NCBI GenBank assembly: GCA_948146395.1
Contig: OX411555.1
Location: 46,262,065 to 46,326,064, forward strand
DNA length: 64,000 nt
Origin: Fragum whitleyi
Taxonomy: Eukaryota; Mollusca; Bivalvia; Cardiida; Cardiidae
Direction of reading: 5' to 3'
Positions 20,601-33,660 of the stretch are shown piece after piece. Below the pieces are notes generated by a model. The model made no database searches. It saw nothing but the letters and a program-made list of their open reading frames with translations, and was not told where the DNA came from. Every line of letters starts with the position of its first letter. Position 1 is the stretch's first letter. The position numbers and the translations under genes were made by a program.

Positions 20601-23402
20601 TGCAGATTCGTATTTGAATATGAATATTTTAGGACAAAGAAGATATATCAAAGCTAGGCTTTCACATGGTGTAAAGCAAGGGAAATATTAAGATATTGCT
20701 TAAGCCTACAAAATTGTGACGTTTTTTAGTATTTATTTTGTACTCGATTGTCCGAACGGAAACAAAATGGTTCTTCGAATCTCTTGAAATAAAAAAAGGC
20801 GAATCACTTCTAAAAATTTGAAAATAATTCGTTAACCTTATTCTTATAGAAGGTCGTTTATCTGAAAAGTATTACTCGAAAGATCTTTTCTTCTTCTACA
20901 TTGCCTCCAATCAACTTTGAAAAAATAGAAAATTATATCCCACACGAGCCGAAATATGGCGGTAATGTTTAGAGCTAAAGGTCATACAAGTTCATTCTTG
21001 AACAATAAAGACAAGCCAATTCGAAAATGTGTCCACCGTCTTTTTTTTTTTTTTTTTTTTTTGTCTTTTTTTTGTTGACTTGACAAAGAAAACGCCTCGT
21101 AAAATTTAAAAATCATGGATATATATCCAGTATCGTATACAGTATCATAAATCGAGTTGTTTGGCATTATTTTGTTTTGGAGTAAGATTTATTTATTGTG
21201 AATATTTCATATGAGCGATAGTATAACAAAACTCATCATTGATAGTTATTGTCATTGATTTTATGAAAGTGTAGTTTGTGTGATCTATGTTTATCAATCA
21301 TTGTTTCATCAAAGTGCATTTTGCATGGAAAATCTGCATCAATTATAAATAATTGTATGTGTTGGTCAAATTGAATAGTTGTGATTTTACGAAAACCTCA
21401 TTCCACCTTCTAATTGTACATTATTTTCTTTTAGATTTTGTTTAGTCTCCTTAGGTCAATTGTTACGTACAAATAAAAGCATTATGAAATTGACATTAAC
21501 TCAAATGAAAGTCATTCTCGCCGTTAACTTCATTCATGCATTCATTCCAAACACTCACACTAAATCATTCAAAAATACAGGATTTGTTCGAGAAGATAAA
21601 GAAATCGTTTTTATATAGAACCTGTGTGCATATTTTCTTAAAGGGAGATATTGGATATCGCTTATTTCGCTTATTTTGTTTGTCTAGAACGAATTTTGCG
21701 ATATAGCATTACCTCCTTTTATTTTCATTAAAAACTCACACTAAACCAACCATTAAATTTCATTCCAAGTTAATCCCAAAAATATTCACCTTGTCAATTT
21801 CACGATGCTCTGTTTACTGTGTGCCTGTACGTCAACCGAAACGCTGTCTATATATAGTTACAAGATCCCTAACGGATGTGAATACAATCTGTTAGGCATG
21901 GTTAATTTATTTTTCCTTACTATTTCCTCTTAGATAAGTTCACTGGATATAAAAGGCAAAACACCATGAAAAACAAAGAAATCGCTTGCCACAAGTAGTT
22001 TCTTCAGTGTCCCTAATGACTTCTTCACAAAACAAATGTTTTGCTTCTGTAAATTCTTAAAATTTGGACCAGTGTACAATTTCGTCATTTGATAATTGAT
22101 AAAAAGCGCCAAACTTAGTCTGATTGAGTGGAATAGCCAACCTTTTTTATGCACCTCGATAAAATAGCGACGGGCACACAGAGTTACATCCGTCCGTGTC
22201 TAAGTGTGTGCGTGTGTGTTAATGTGTGTGTGTGTGCGAGTGTGTAGGTGCGTGTGAGGGTATATTCTACATTTATGGATGAATTCCAAACAAGTAATTC
22301 CCCTGTATGTGTACTAGTGCCATTCGAAGAATTTGTCCGGATACGCACAAGGTCAAGGTCATCGGTGAAGGTCAAACGGGTCACGGTAAAAGAAATCAAG
22401 TATTTGAGGGACATCCATGTCTATGACACATCTCTAGTATTACTATAAGCATAATCATCCTTGACTAATCTAAATTGTTGATTTATCGATTTTAGCTGAC
22501 CTGGGCGAGATCTTCACCATTAATAACTATCAATGACTTGATACTGTTGATGCATCAGATTTTTAATGCAGAGCGTTTCATGTAAATAGGGACTATCCGC
22601 GATAGAATTTTTGATGATTGCATATGAAATATAGTCTTGTACTAATTTTTTAAATAATTTTGAAATAAAAAGTATGGTTTCATGATTTAGTATTTTGTAC
22701 AAAACCAACAACAGCTTAACCCTTTTTCGTAAAATAATTATATGTACAGTTAACTACGATCGAGGGACCTTTTTTATAAAGCTAATATTACATTAAAAAG
22801 GTCCCTTTCTTAAAAGAGAAGGCAATTTCTGAAAGGTGACGTTTATATGAAAAAATATGATGGACCCCGTTGATGGAACTTATTAAAATCGTCCCAAAGA
22901 GACGATTTTAATAAGCTCAACAATAGTGGGGTTCAACATCCAACATTTTACTATGCAATAATATATTGAGACCCCATTCTCTAATGAGATTGCTTTCAGG
23001 ACTCATTTGCATAAAAGATAACAATTTGTTAATTTTTAGTTGATTTTCAGCGAACTGGCTTTGTTGTGTGAGTCAATAGCACAAAAAGAAACAAAAAAAC
23101 TAATTTGCTAAAAACAACTTCTGGTAAAACTTCAACCAATGGTTGTACAACCGTGCCCTTTTGGTTTAAATTCTATATTTGAAAAAAAAAACCTAAAGTA
23201 TTTTGAGAGCGCATATCTAAAAAAAGGGGGGGCACCATTGCACATGCACTTAAAATCATGTGGATTTTTTATGAGTGGTCGCTTATTGCCAACTCATAGT
23301 CAATCGTAAGAAACTGTAGATAACACATTTGCATATATTTAAATTACCCGTTCTCCAGAAAAACTTACCTACATAACATCGCTTTGTAGTTTACTAACTG
23401 AG

Positions 23403-23449
<47 letters not shown>

Positions 23450-23640
23450 ACAATTTAAGACTTATCCAAAATCAAAGAATTTGATGTCAATTCAATGTGC
23501 ATTAAAATTGAAATATACCTTAAAATATTGAAGAAAATGTTGAGAAAATGGAATAATTTCTTGAAACAAGCATTTTTTTATTACTTAATCCCCGTATATT
23601 ACTATCAGTGCTTAAAAAATAAAGCTTTGTGGGAAAATGG
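20601..23640. other. Intergenic with microsatellites, one MITE and hairpins
   Basis: Holds a 22-T run (21041-21062), a reverse-oriented Tc1-like MITE (21480-21820), a GT-type microsatellite (about 22203-22257), a repeat scrap with AAGGTCAAGGTCA (22349-22361), a nested hairpin at 22862-22936 (CTTATTAAAATCGTC pairs exactly with GACGATTTTAATAAG), and a 41-A run (23408-23448). No gene is recognised. Confidence 0.55.
21480..21820. repeat. Tc1/mariner-like MITE, copy 4 (reverse)
   Basis: Begins TTATGAAATTGACATT and ends TGTCAATTTCACGATG. It has CATTCATTCCAAACACTCAC near 21540, and the central AATATCGC..GAACGAATTTTGCGATAT palindrome is recognisable. Ends are eroded and the target duplication is lost. 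Confidence 0.65.
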
Positions 23641-23649
23641 TACCACAAA

Positions 23650-24755
23650 CAGGATGCATGTATCTCATTTCGGGAACAAGATACCGTTCTTGTTTTATTA
23701 AGTACAAATACATGTACTTTTTTTTAGAAAATTTGATTTTAAGTCTATTGTAAATTTGATTGTCACTTACAAAGGTTTTGCCGGAGAACGGATCAAATGT
23801 ATTCTAATTGATATAAAGATGAAGAGGTAAATATTCAAATACATCTGTTTTTGTTCTCCCATAATACACTACTTTTCATCAACGATTCTAGGGAAATGCT
23901 ATCGTTGAAACATTTCTACAAATTACGTCTAGAACATCGCGCGTAGATAGCGAAGCAAAAGAGTGAGTCATATGTTGAAATACACTTTAGATACGCTTCA
24001 TCATTCGGAACATCGCTCGGACTTTTCCGTAACTTGAAAAGTACCTCGGACGTAAGTGTAGTAATTTTGGGTCAATTTTTAGGTAATTCGGCCCCTGGTG
24101 GTACTTCGGTTAATACGCATGAAGAAAATCACATTTTGTTAATTCTTTCCGATCGTCTTTCGAGATCTTTTAGGCATATTATAATTTGATAACAAAACGC
24201 AGTAAACCACTGCGTTTTGTTATCAAACCATAATATGTCCACTTTTGTTCTTTCGTTGATTTTATTTTATGCAACGTCATTCTTAGCGGGATCGTTGATG
24301 TTTGTGACGTCATATTAACCAACGCGCGAAATGGCGCTCTTTCATGGCTGCGTCCGTATTATTCCCGAGGTCTATTCCGTAGAATCGCCGAGGGTTCCCG
24401 ATTGACGCTTCATGTGTCATGCAGGGTACCCAATCGGTAACCTTCGGCGATTCTGCGGCATAGACCTCTGGAATAATGAGGGCACAAACAAGGGTACCAT
24501 TTATTCTAGGGAGCTCAATCTTGCTTCGTTTTTCTGAAAACAGGACTAATTCATTACGAACATACGTTGATTATATGTCACAAGCATGGTTCATTTCAAC
24601 GTGAAAATTTTCTTTTGGGGGAAAATGTAACTATTCATCCATCATATGATTCTTTAATTGCTTTCTCAGACTTAAAAAATCCTCCCAAAGACGTAATAAA
24701 AAGTTTTCCAGAAAAGCACTGAAAGTATTTTATACTGTTTTCGCTGCCGAGGATC
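23650..24755. repeat. Duplication block A (unit 1)
   Basis: Closely matches 32040-33660 in the same orientation: GGTTTTGCCGGAGAACGG near 23775 and 32152, GAACATCGCGCGTAGA near 23933 and 32309, and CTCAATCTTGCTTCG near 24510 and 33434. Contains a hairpin at 24176-24238 (29-bp arms, 27 paired, around AACAAAACGCAGT) and a ~55-bp-arm inverted repeat at about 24343-24484. No coding sequence was found. Confidence 0.8.
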
Positions 24756-24967
24756 ATTCATTTCAGTAAACATTTTCGACAAAAAAATAGAAGGACGCTT
24801 ACGACGGTCGCAGGAAAAACTTGAAATCGAAGTTCAGTCAATGATTTTGAAATACTTTTGGAAAAAATGTAATGAAAAACATTAACATTTAAAGTCTCAT
24901 TTATGTTTAAAGCAAGGAAACGTGCTAACTACATCTGGTTACATATTCAAATTTACAATCAAATTGA

Positions 24968-25361
24968 CAATTGAAATTGACAATTATTTCTATCAAACTC
25001 ATTCTAAATCGCTCACTCAGCGCCCCATTCATTTATTCCAGACACTCAATCAAAACATTTAAAAACGATCCAAAACCGTTAGAAAATAAGATCAACAACT
25101 ACATTTAGAATGACAATCCTTAGAAATAATCTTCGATTTCACTAACTTAATTTGGACGCATCTGATTGGTTCGTGAAGACTGAAAGCTATTTATACATTT
25201 TGTATTTATTTTTTATTAAATGGAGGTAATAAATATCGTTAGCGATATTGTATTACATCCCTTTAATTTCAATCAATACTTGATCCTCACACTCGTTCAT
25301 AATCATTCCGATTTTTTCCAAAAGTTATTCTCTCTGTCAATCATACGATGTTATTAATTGT
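24968..25361. repeat. Tc1/mariner-like MITE, copy 5 (reverse, part of block B)
   Basis: Family words AATCGCTCACTCAGCGCC, CATTCATTTATTCC and GTCAATCATACGATGTTA are visible, with the centre ATATCGTTAGCGATATTG at 25231-25248. A truncated, related copy sits at the matching place in unit 2 (36283-36635), so this insertion predates the duplication. Confidence 0.7.
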
Positions 25362-25419
25362 ACTGCTTAATTAAGCTGTAATTACGGGGTGTATGTCGCG
25401 ATCTCTCTCTCTCTATATA

Positions 25420-25731
25420 TAATACATATCTAGTGTATTGTATGAAAAAAAATATCTAAAGAGGTTGGGAGAAATGAAAATTTTCGAGGCTCTGCCGAGA
25501 CAATTATCAATTCTCACAACCGAGTTAGATATTTTTTTCATACAATACACTAAGTAGGTATTATATTTATCTTATGATCTCTTTATATCTCCTTTTTGTA
25601 GATGTTTCTAGCAGTAATGCAAATTTCTAAAAATAACCTCATTTTATCATTGTTCCAAAAATAACTATGTGATATCATAAAAAATATCGTACGGGATGTT
25701 ATCACACGGATATTTGTATAGTTATAAGATT
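25420..25731. repeat. Two-hairpin MITE-like element, copy 3
   Basis: Same structure as at 1186 and 15593, with loop GAGGCTCTGCCGAG and end TTATAAGATTAAA. It follows a short CT/TA microsatellite (about 25402-25420). Absent from the matching place in unit 2. Confidence 0.75.
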
Positions 25732-25784
25732 AAACGATTTCCTTTTTGATTCATGTCCATGATCATATATCATTAAATGATATA

Positions 25785-26160
25785 CAGTTGATAACATCGT
25801 GAAATTGACATTATGAAGTATTTCAGAACGTTTTTGGAATGATATTGAATGAGTGTGATGAGCGAGTTTTGAAGTAGTTTCAAGGGAGGTCATACATAAT
25901 CGATACATTCTTTTCTGACTGTGTTTTCATGATCAAATCGAACGCTTGAAAATCAAAACTAATAAAAATATCATGTAATTATTTGATTGATTCGATTGAA
26001 AAGTTGTCCATTTTGAACGATTTTGAAGCGTTTCAGAATGATTTCGGAGCTTTTTTTAGTGATTCGAGTGAGTGTTTGGATTGAATGATAGAGGCGTTGA
26101 GCGGGTGATTATGAATGGTTTTGACCGAGATGAGTGTCATTTTCACGGTGTGATCAACTG
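25785..26160. repeat. Tc1/mariner-like MITE, copy 6
   Basis: The ends CAGTTGATAACATCGTG and CACGGTGTGATCAACTG lie between TATA duplicates (25781-25784 and 26161-26164; a minimal TA cannot be excluded). It is 376 bp and shorter inside than copies 1 and 2 because the central palindrome is largely lost. The block B duplicate at 36.7-37.5 kb shows no such copy. Confidence 0.8.
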
Positions 26161-27115
26161 TATATAACCATTTCTTTAATGCGTTTCGTTTGACTTTCGA
26201 GAAATAACAGTATAGATTATCACTTGTTAAGAACTTTTTCCCGAAAGGAGCGCAATAAGTGACGTCATATTGAACGTTGCACAGAGATTACGTGCGAAAT
26301 GATGCGCTGTAAAAATATTTGTTCTAAAAAAAAATCACTTTTTGTCTCATTCTGCGTTTAAGAAATAGTTTCTTATTCGAGGCAGATCAATTGCTATTTC
26401 AGTTCATGATCAACAAAAGCTATATTAGTTATATCATAAATATAATTTTTATTGTTCACTCATGGAAATTTAAATTGATCTTAATGGCTCAGAATCATCT
26501 GAAAATTGAATTTTCTAGGAATAGACATCAGATTGAATACGGTCCGTTGTTGAACACAACTCCAAGATGGAATTATGACGTCAGGTAGGCATCATTTCTT
26601 AAAATAAATTCAACGTATTGGAATTGTAAAATCACTGAGCTGCTAGATTGTCAGTTTTCACCAATCATTACAGATAACACGAGTTTAAGTCCGCACCAAA
26701 TCTTTTCCAAAAGTTTGCAGCTTTGCTATGCTTTATGTACCAATCCTCTAAAACTAAATCAATCAATCAAAAATGACAAATATTACTTACTTTATTTACA
26801 CCCTTAATTGAAAGACCAGAGGCGGAAAAGGCACTTATCTAAATTTAATCCATTAAATCAAGACAAATGAATTTCTTAGTCTGAAAGTCATTTACCGTTT
26901 GTTATTTCATCACGACTAGGCTATAAAAGAATTACTTTCTTTATATTGAATATAAAGGCATTTTCGTACCGTCTTCGAAATATATTCTGGCCATAAATGG
27001 TCAGGTATTAAAGAAAAGATGAAAAACCTGAGTTCAACAGCCATTTCATAATAAATGGGTGTTTTGATTGGTCGATGATTAGCGGTTTGACAGCAGCGAT
27101 CTGTCAATAAGCACC

Positions 27116-27581
27116 CAAGTAGCCCATTCGGAACACCACTCGGCCAATCTCACGATCAACCTCGGATGTACATAGATGGACTTTTTCTAAAAATTACGGG
27201 AAAACCTTGGAAAAACTTGATGACGTCAGTAAAAAGGGCGTTAGCCCTCGAAAGTGTGAGTGAAAACATTCGACGACGCCAACGCTACTCGGTTAAGTCA
27301 CTGACGTGAAATCATCGTATCCTAATATGAATATGTTTAGATTCTAAAAATTAAGGCTGAAAAAATCTTAGTTTTTGAGAATGATTCGTCATTCTCAAAA
27401 ATTAAGATTTTTCAGCCGTTATTTACTGTAAAAGATAAAAATCTATAGTGCTAGGTTTTCTTACACTGTTTCCGCCTAACAAAATGCACGATTTTGTTAC
27501 ATACCCATTCGCCTAACATACATCCGAGGTCTTTTGCAGTTTTCGGAAATAGCCGAGTGATGTTCCGAATGCCAAGTAGCC
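27116..27581. repeat. ~460-bp inverted-repeat element in block B (unit 1)
   Basis: The left AAGTAGCCCATTCGGAACAC and the right GTTCCGAATGCCAAGTAGCC are inverted repeats about 65 bp long, imperfect (CTCGG/CCGAG follow). The centre (27344-27422) is a strong palindrome around AATGATTCGTCATT. The duplicate is at 39765-40216. Related termini (GAACATCGCTCGG) occur near 24008, 33153 and 33389. Confidence 0.7.
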
Positions 27582-27619
27582 AAGTAGCGAACTCACCTTA
27601 CGGACTTAATTATCTTTAT

Positions 27620-28115
27620 AGAACATGCTTCAATTTTTTTTAACGGCTTTAGATTCACTAGCGCGAGAGCTTGAATGGAATTGATTGTGTACAATGTGAT
27701 CGTCATAAAAAAAATATACTGAGAGAGAAGGTGGAATAACATCAAACAGGGTACCAGCGTATGCGAGAGAAAAGCCATGGTCCCAAACAACTTGAGCCTC
27801 TTTCCTTTTTTTAGAAAAAATAAACTTTTTTAATGAAAGGCAGACCACTTTTGTAATCGTTGGTAGCAACTGTTTCAGATAATATTTCAATATGCGAGTG
27901 GGAAGCATATCTAATTCACATAGCTTAGTGTACAGCACATTGATTAATGTTTTTACTTCATCTTCAGTCAACCCATTAAACCGTTTAAGATCAGGGACTT
28001 GTTTCATTTTGGGATTAAACTTTCCTTATTATTTTTAAGGGGTCGCTCATTTTGATTATTTTCTTCAAGAAAAATCGGCGAATCTTTTAGCAAGAGTCGC
28101 TGATTCCATTCAGCA
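27620..28115 (-). pseudogene. Internally deleted CR1-like LINE, N-terminal RT region joined to 3' end (block C, unit 1)
   Basis: On the minus strand a 125-codon ORF (28007-27630) reads FNGLTEDEVKTLI then CELDMLPTRILKYYLKQ, LLPTITKVVCLSLK, the linker and first motifs of a CR1-type reverse transcriptase. It then passes directly into sequence with no RT motifs (LAYAGTLFDVIPPSLS) that is shared with the second copy (43560-42836), so the junction is old and probably an internal deletion. Upstream of 28007 the reading is lost to frameshifts. Confidence 0.75.
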
Positions 28116-29320
28116 TTTGATTTTCGGATCGTGTTCCCGTGAGTTCAGATAATAGGAAATATAAAATTAATGTTCTGAATCGTCTCTTACATTTGACACT
28201 TTTCCACTTAGACATACGGTTTTTTCTCGTTTTATGGCATGCCAGTATTTATTGAGTAGTTATTTATATTCTAAGTGCAAAAATGTGGTTTGTAAATACC
28301 AATGGCATGGACTGCAAAGTTTTTGTTCTTTTTTTTTTTGTATTGTTTTTTTTAACTTGAGTTTCCATATCCCACACTCAAAGCTCTGTTTGTTTTGACT
28401 GCAATGTTTTGAATGTTATATACATTTCTGTAGTACAAGGTTCTAAGTCTATATTATTCCCGAACAACTCATTTCCGTCAAGAAATACTCATCGTTAGAT
28501 TTATTCAAATATTTTTTCTCCGACTCCGATTAGCAGAAATTAAGATTTTTTATTTGCTTTATTTTAATAGGTACCGATAACTAATCCTTTCTTTGCTATT
28601 TCTAACATCATTACTAAATAAGAAACATTTGATTTGTGCAAAATTAGACCCATCTTGTCGAGCCAAGGGTTACGAACGTTTTACTTATCTTACGAGAAGA
28701 AGCTATCGATTCGACACCCCTTGACTCGTGAAGATGAATTAAACCTGAAATTCCTCCAATCCTATGCTCATATGGCCATTGTTATGTACAACCCATGACA
28801 AAAACCAAACCAATTTATTTTGAACAAATCTATTGTTTCTCCCTTAATTAACAGGTTTAAACACATTTTTCTGTTATTTGGTGTTTTGCATTGCTTGCTT
28901 GTTTGTTTGTTAGTTTGTTTTTGTTTGTTTGTTTTCGTGCTTGTATGTTGTTCAGTATATTTTTTCAAGCACACGTGTTAATTTATTTCTCTTTCCACAA
29001 TGTTTTCTGTTTAGCCCAAAGGTTACCATATTTTCCTTACATCATGTGTCTTCATACTCGATAAAGCAACTGTCTTCGATTAAGGGAGGATATTCACTAG
29101 AGCAAAAGATTTGCGTTCATAAAATATTATGAAAATGTCAAGATCCGAGGAGTTGTAGCATTACACATCCAGCAAAAAGGACTTGTTTGATTAATCAATA
29201 AATTTCTGAACTATTTTAACAAAATGTTACGTATTTCGTGACCATCTCGGAACTCAAAAGAGATTGAATCCAGCGAAAGTTAACCCATATATTATTAATG
29301 GTACTTATACTAAGTATTAC
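28116..29320. other. Spacer between blocks C and D
   Basis: The portion 28280-28520 (GGTTTGTAAATACCAATG, TTTCCATATCCCACACTC) matches 52668-52850 at the start of D''. The rest is AT-rich with a TTTG-rich low-complexity run (28890-28935). No gene was found. Confidence 0.5.
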
Positions 29321-29324
29321 GACT

Positions 29325-32015
29325 TTAGAGAATATGTCAAAGCCAAAACTTTCTACTCTGACCAGGCCGCGAAGACCGCACGTCCAAGAAGGAATTATTG
29401 TAGGTGAAGGTTTAAGATGTGACAGGAATGTATTCTTATTGTCGAGGAGCGATTAAATTGGTCAACCATAATGGAGAGGATATACTTGTTTCCTGTCAAT
29501 CTAGATTACTTAAATAACAAGATATCTCCGAAAAGTTTCTTACAATGAATTCCGGGTTATACTTCTTGTCTAAGATTTCTGTCATTTTTCTAATTAGACG
29601 GAATAAAAGCAGCAACAATTTCTATTTAAGATTCAAGGGTGGGTCAAAAAGTACGGGCTTAATTATACTAAGTTGAAAAAGTTTGGCAACACTTATTATT
29701 TTTAGTTAAAAAATATATGTATAAACAATATTCTAGTCGAACGAAGCAAAACCTTAACTTCAATATCAAAGCACTAAATTTATGTTTTTCTTTGTCGTTG
29801 TGCTGATTCTACAAACCTAAAACATAGTCGAAACAGCGCATTCAAGAAAATGTTATCTTTGGTAATGGGTTCTCTTTCAGAACAAAACTTTTCTTGATGT
29901 AAACGTTTGCTACGTGATCAACGTCTCCCAAAATTTTGAAAATATGGCTTACGTGGCTGATTTCAAATGATTAGATTAAACTGAAGTGATCGTGGGAAGT
30001 CTCATGAAGAAATATTATCGCGTTTTAAATTATTTACGTCTGAGAAAAACGACAATACAGAAATGTCGTTATTTGGCCATCTTTCTTTAATGGCCCTATC
30101 ACTGTTATTTATGTTTTAGTATTCATGCGATGTAATGAAGAGCAGAAAAATCAGACCGACATTAGTTTTTAAATTGGAACTACCGATATAAAAAGCATAA
30201 AACCTGATATATCGTCTTTACTGATAATCTGCAAATTAGACATTGTTGATTCGGATAGGCAAGCGATAAGCCCAATGTTCAGGTAGCAATCACTAAATTG
30301 ATATTAACGCAGACTATTTTAAAATACAACCAAACATTTTTGAGTAGAATGAAAACACCAGATACGATAAGTGATTTTGACTTATGATTAATTTTTTCGT
30401 AAGAAGTTTAGTAAAACGGTCCCAACGGATCAGAGCTTGTTTGGAGAATATCAGGGCTTAGAATCCTCAGTGGGAAGGGACCCTTGTATACTCCACAAAA
30501 AAATGAGCTTTACTATTGTCCACTGTCACCAGATGCAAAAAAAAAGTATTTTACTCAATAAACGCATCATCACGGTCGTAACCATATCCTGTTACCGTGG
30601 CTACCAATATTGTTCATCGCTAAGGGTTGGGAACAACGGTCTTTAAATTCACGTATGCCTGATCGGTCAAGAAAGTATATAGATACAACTCAGTACTCAT
30701 TTTTTTAATGATATTTTAAAACTACGTTTCACTAACTATGCTTGTTATTAAATATTTTTTCTTAGAATGACTCGTTTTCAATACTGTCCCAATGTATGAA
30801 AACATTTATCAAAGCAAGATATCGAATTCACTACAAACGCGTCAAATCGAATGTACTAAAGTCCGGTTACTTGTATATCTTGTGGTATCTCGACAGAATT
30901 AGGTTGGTTCAAACTGTATTTCAGAGCTATGTTTTGTGTTGCACAACCTCAATACAATCTGTCGATATCTCATTTTCTTTAACACCAGACATAAACAACA
31001 GTTCTAATTAGCTTTTGTTTGTGAGAGCAATGTCAATACATGCATTTCTTTTCCTGGCAATTAATAGCGAATACGACGGGAAAACTCTTGTTAAAAATAA
31101 ACAATATTGAGTTATTCTTAAGATCAAAACTCGTGTACCTCTACCTATTCATTGAATTTTGACGACGGGGGGAATCAAATTGAAATCTCAAACACATACA
31201 GTAGCATGAATCCAAGCGATGTACTTCCTATAACAGTTTTGAAATGCAGTATCAATGTTGACTTTACTAGCATATTTATTATCTTCTCAATGTTTTCTTC
31301 TCCAAAGTCTAAGCTTCGATTCAATGCTGTAAACAAGATTATAGTAAGTTTTATTTTGTAAATAAGATCTCGCATAAGTCGTGTTTGCAAGGCGTTTAGA
31401 GTATGAGCATTGAAAGCCATTCGAATGCTTTTGCGTATACATGGATACAGGTGAGCTGTGCAATTATGGAAATCTCCTTGCGAGGTTAACGCAACACGTG
31501 TTTACTTTTTATTTTCTTTATTTTGGCCTTATTTCGCAGAAAAGCTGAGAAATTGCTAATTCCCTGCGTAATCGTCTGCATTGTCATCATGTGAAAACTT
31601 TGAACTTCTTTACCTTTTGCGTATGGATGACTAAACGGTGCAAATGTTCGAAAATTATACTTCGCTTTGTACGTAAGTGTACGTTCAAAGCGGGTTATAA
31701 TTTTCAAATAGTTTGCATTTTATTGTCAACTAAACGCAGGGCTTGTATAGATCAAGATATTGGCTTGAAATTTGGAATGTGTTGTGTACAAAATCAGCAA
31801 TTATTATTAAAGGGGGATCACCTACATTTTTACAGTTATATCTATTTTTAACCTTTCTGTACATACTGTCAAGCAATTCACAGCCCATGTTCAGTCACTA
31901 AAGGTGGTGCGTTTGTTATCAGTATTATGGCGATCCAATGCAATAAAGAAATTTACATGGTTAAAATCGCATCACATGGGAAAATCGATTGCACTTTATT
32001 TTATGTGCTTCATCA
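29325..32015. repeat. Duplication block D (unit 1)
   Basis: Collinear with 44920-48660 and, around two insertions, 52860-61930. Landmarks: GTGCTGATTCTACAA (29799, 45393), AATGACTCGTTTTCA (30766), CAAACACATACAGTA (31189, 47424, 60618) and GCATCACATGGG (31969, 48625). More diverged from D' and D'' than those are from each other. The segment 31610-31720 is a separate short inverted repeat. No gene was found. Confidence 0.8.
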
Positions 32016-32039
32016 ACTTTTTTGCGACACACAGGGTGT

Positions 32040-33660
32040 TCCTTTCCTTTCTGGAAAACAAGAAACTTTTCTTGTTTTATGAATGTACATACTCCATTTT
32101 TTTGAAAATTGGATTTTAAGTCTATTGCAAATTTGATTGTCACTTAGAAAGGTTTTGCCGGAGAACGGATCAAATATATTCTAATTGATATAAAGATGAA
32201 GAGGTAAATATTCAAATGCATTTGTTTTTGTTCTCCCATAATACTTTACTTTTCATCTACGATTCTAGGGAAATGCTAATGTTGAAACATTTCTACCAAT
32301 TCCGTCTGGAACATCGCGCGTAGACAGCGAAGCAAAAGAGTGAGTCTAATCTTGAAATACACGTTAGATACGCTTCATGTGTCATGCAGGGTATCCAATC
32401 GAGAACCTTCGGCGATTGTACGGAATAGACATCGGGAATATTGAGGGCACTAATAAGACGGCGCGTCGTTTCGTACGTGGGTTTCAATGAGGTCTCAAAG
32501 AAAATTGAAGGTGACGTTGCGAAATAAATAATCAACGGAAGGTTAAAACTGGACAATTTATAATTTGATAACAAAACGCAGCGTTTTACTGCGTTTTGTT
32601 TTCAAATCATAACATTCCAAATAGATCTCAACAGACCATCAAAAAGCACTGAAGGTGCAAAACTCGCAAAATGCAGGGACTTTTCAAAATTCCAGTCAAA
32701 GAAAAACCGTTATGTAGTTGAAAAAACAATATGCTTTCGATGCCTTGAAGGTAGCTGAATATAAATATATAAAGAAACCATTATTTAAGTCGTTCTTTTG
32801 TGTAAATGAGGTGAATTTGTTAAATTTACCCCACCCACCAATGTTAATTTTGAAATTGAGGGTACCTATAATCTCGTGCAAGTTAAATTGCTTTCTCTTG
32901 AGAATTTTTTAAAGCACTTTGCTATCTACCAAGTGTTTGGGCTATCGGAAATCATCAAACACTTGCATCTTTAAAATTATTAAACCTTATTTTTCGTGCT
33001 TTATTTAAGTGACCGATTAGAAGTTGGTTTAAGTTCATTTGTTTTTCTTCAAGCGTATCGACCAAAGTACCACCAGAAGCCAAATTACCCATAAGATGAT
33101 CAAAATTGCTGCACCCCCGTCGAAATACTTTCCAGTTTACGGAAAAGTCCGAGCGATGTTCCGAATGACAGGGTATCATTTATTCTAGGGGGCACTATTT
33201 TCCTTCATTTTCTTAAAACAGGACTAATTCAATTTGAACATATATGTAACACATCCCTTAATTATATATCATAAGAATGATTCAACTCTACATGAGAATT
33301 TTCGTTTGTGTAACTTTGCTTTTGGGGAAAATGTATCTAATCATCAGTCATATGAATATTCAATTGCTTTCTAGTTTACGGAAAAAGTCCGAGCGATGTT
33401 CCGAATGGCAGGGTACCATTTATTCTAGGGAGCTCAATCTTGCTTCGTTTTTCTGAAAAAAAGACTAATTTATTACGAACACCCGTTGATTATATGTCAC
33501 AGGCATGGTTCATTTCAACGTGAAAATTTTCTTTTGTGAAAATGTAACTATTCATCCATCATATGAATCTTTAATTGCTTTCTCAGACCTGAAAAATCCC
33601 CCAAAGATGTAATAAAAAGTTTTCCAGAAAAGCACAGAAAGTATTTTATACTGTTTTCAT
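32040..33660. repeat. Duplication block A' (unit 2)
   Basis: Same order as block A with a few hundred extra bases. The hairpin AACAAAACGCAG..CTGCGTTTTG recurs at 32570-32600, and the GTCCGAGCGATGTTCCGAATG end occurs twice (33148-33170 and 33388-33409), suggesting a small local duplication or insertion in unit 2. No gene was found. Confidence 0.78.

Larger units (their letters stand above)
24756..27600. repeat. Duplication block B (unit 1)
   Basis: Collinear with 36083-40245: GAGGATCATTCATTTC starts both, GGACGCTTACGACGGTCG follows, and AAGTAGCCCATTCGG to CCAAGTAGCC lies near both ends. Unit 1 carries a two-hairpin element (25420-25731) and a fresh-looking Tc1-like MITE (25785-26160) that unit 2 lacks; unit 2 carries a 1.3-kb palindrome that unit 1 lacks. 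Confidence 0.82.

Noticed and set aside
23408..23448. 41-A run as a retrotransposed mRNA tail
   Set aside because: No upstream coding remnant or target duplication could be seen; treated as a homopolymer.
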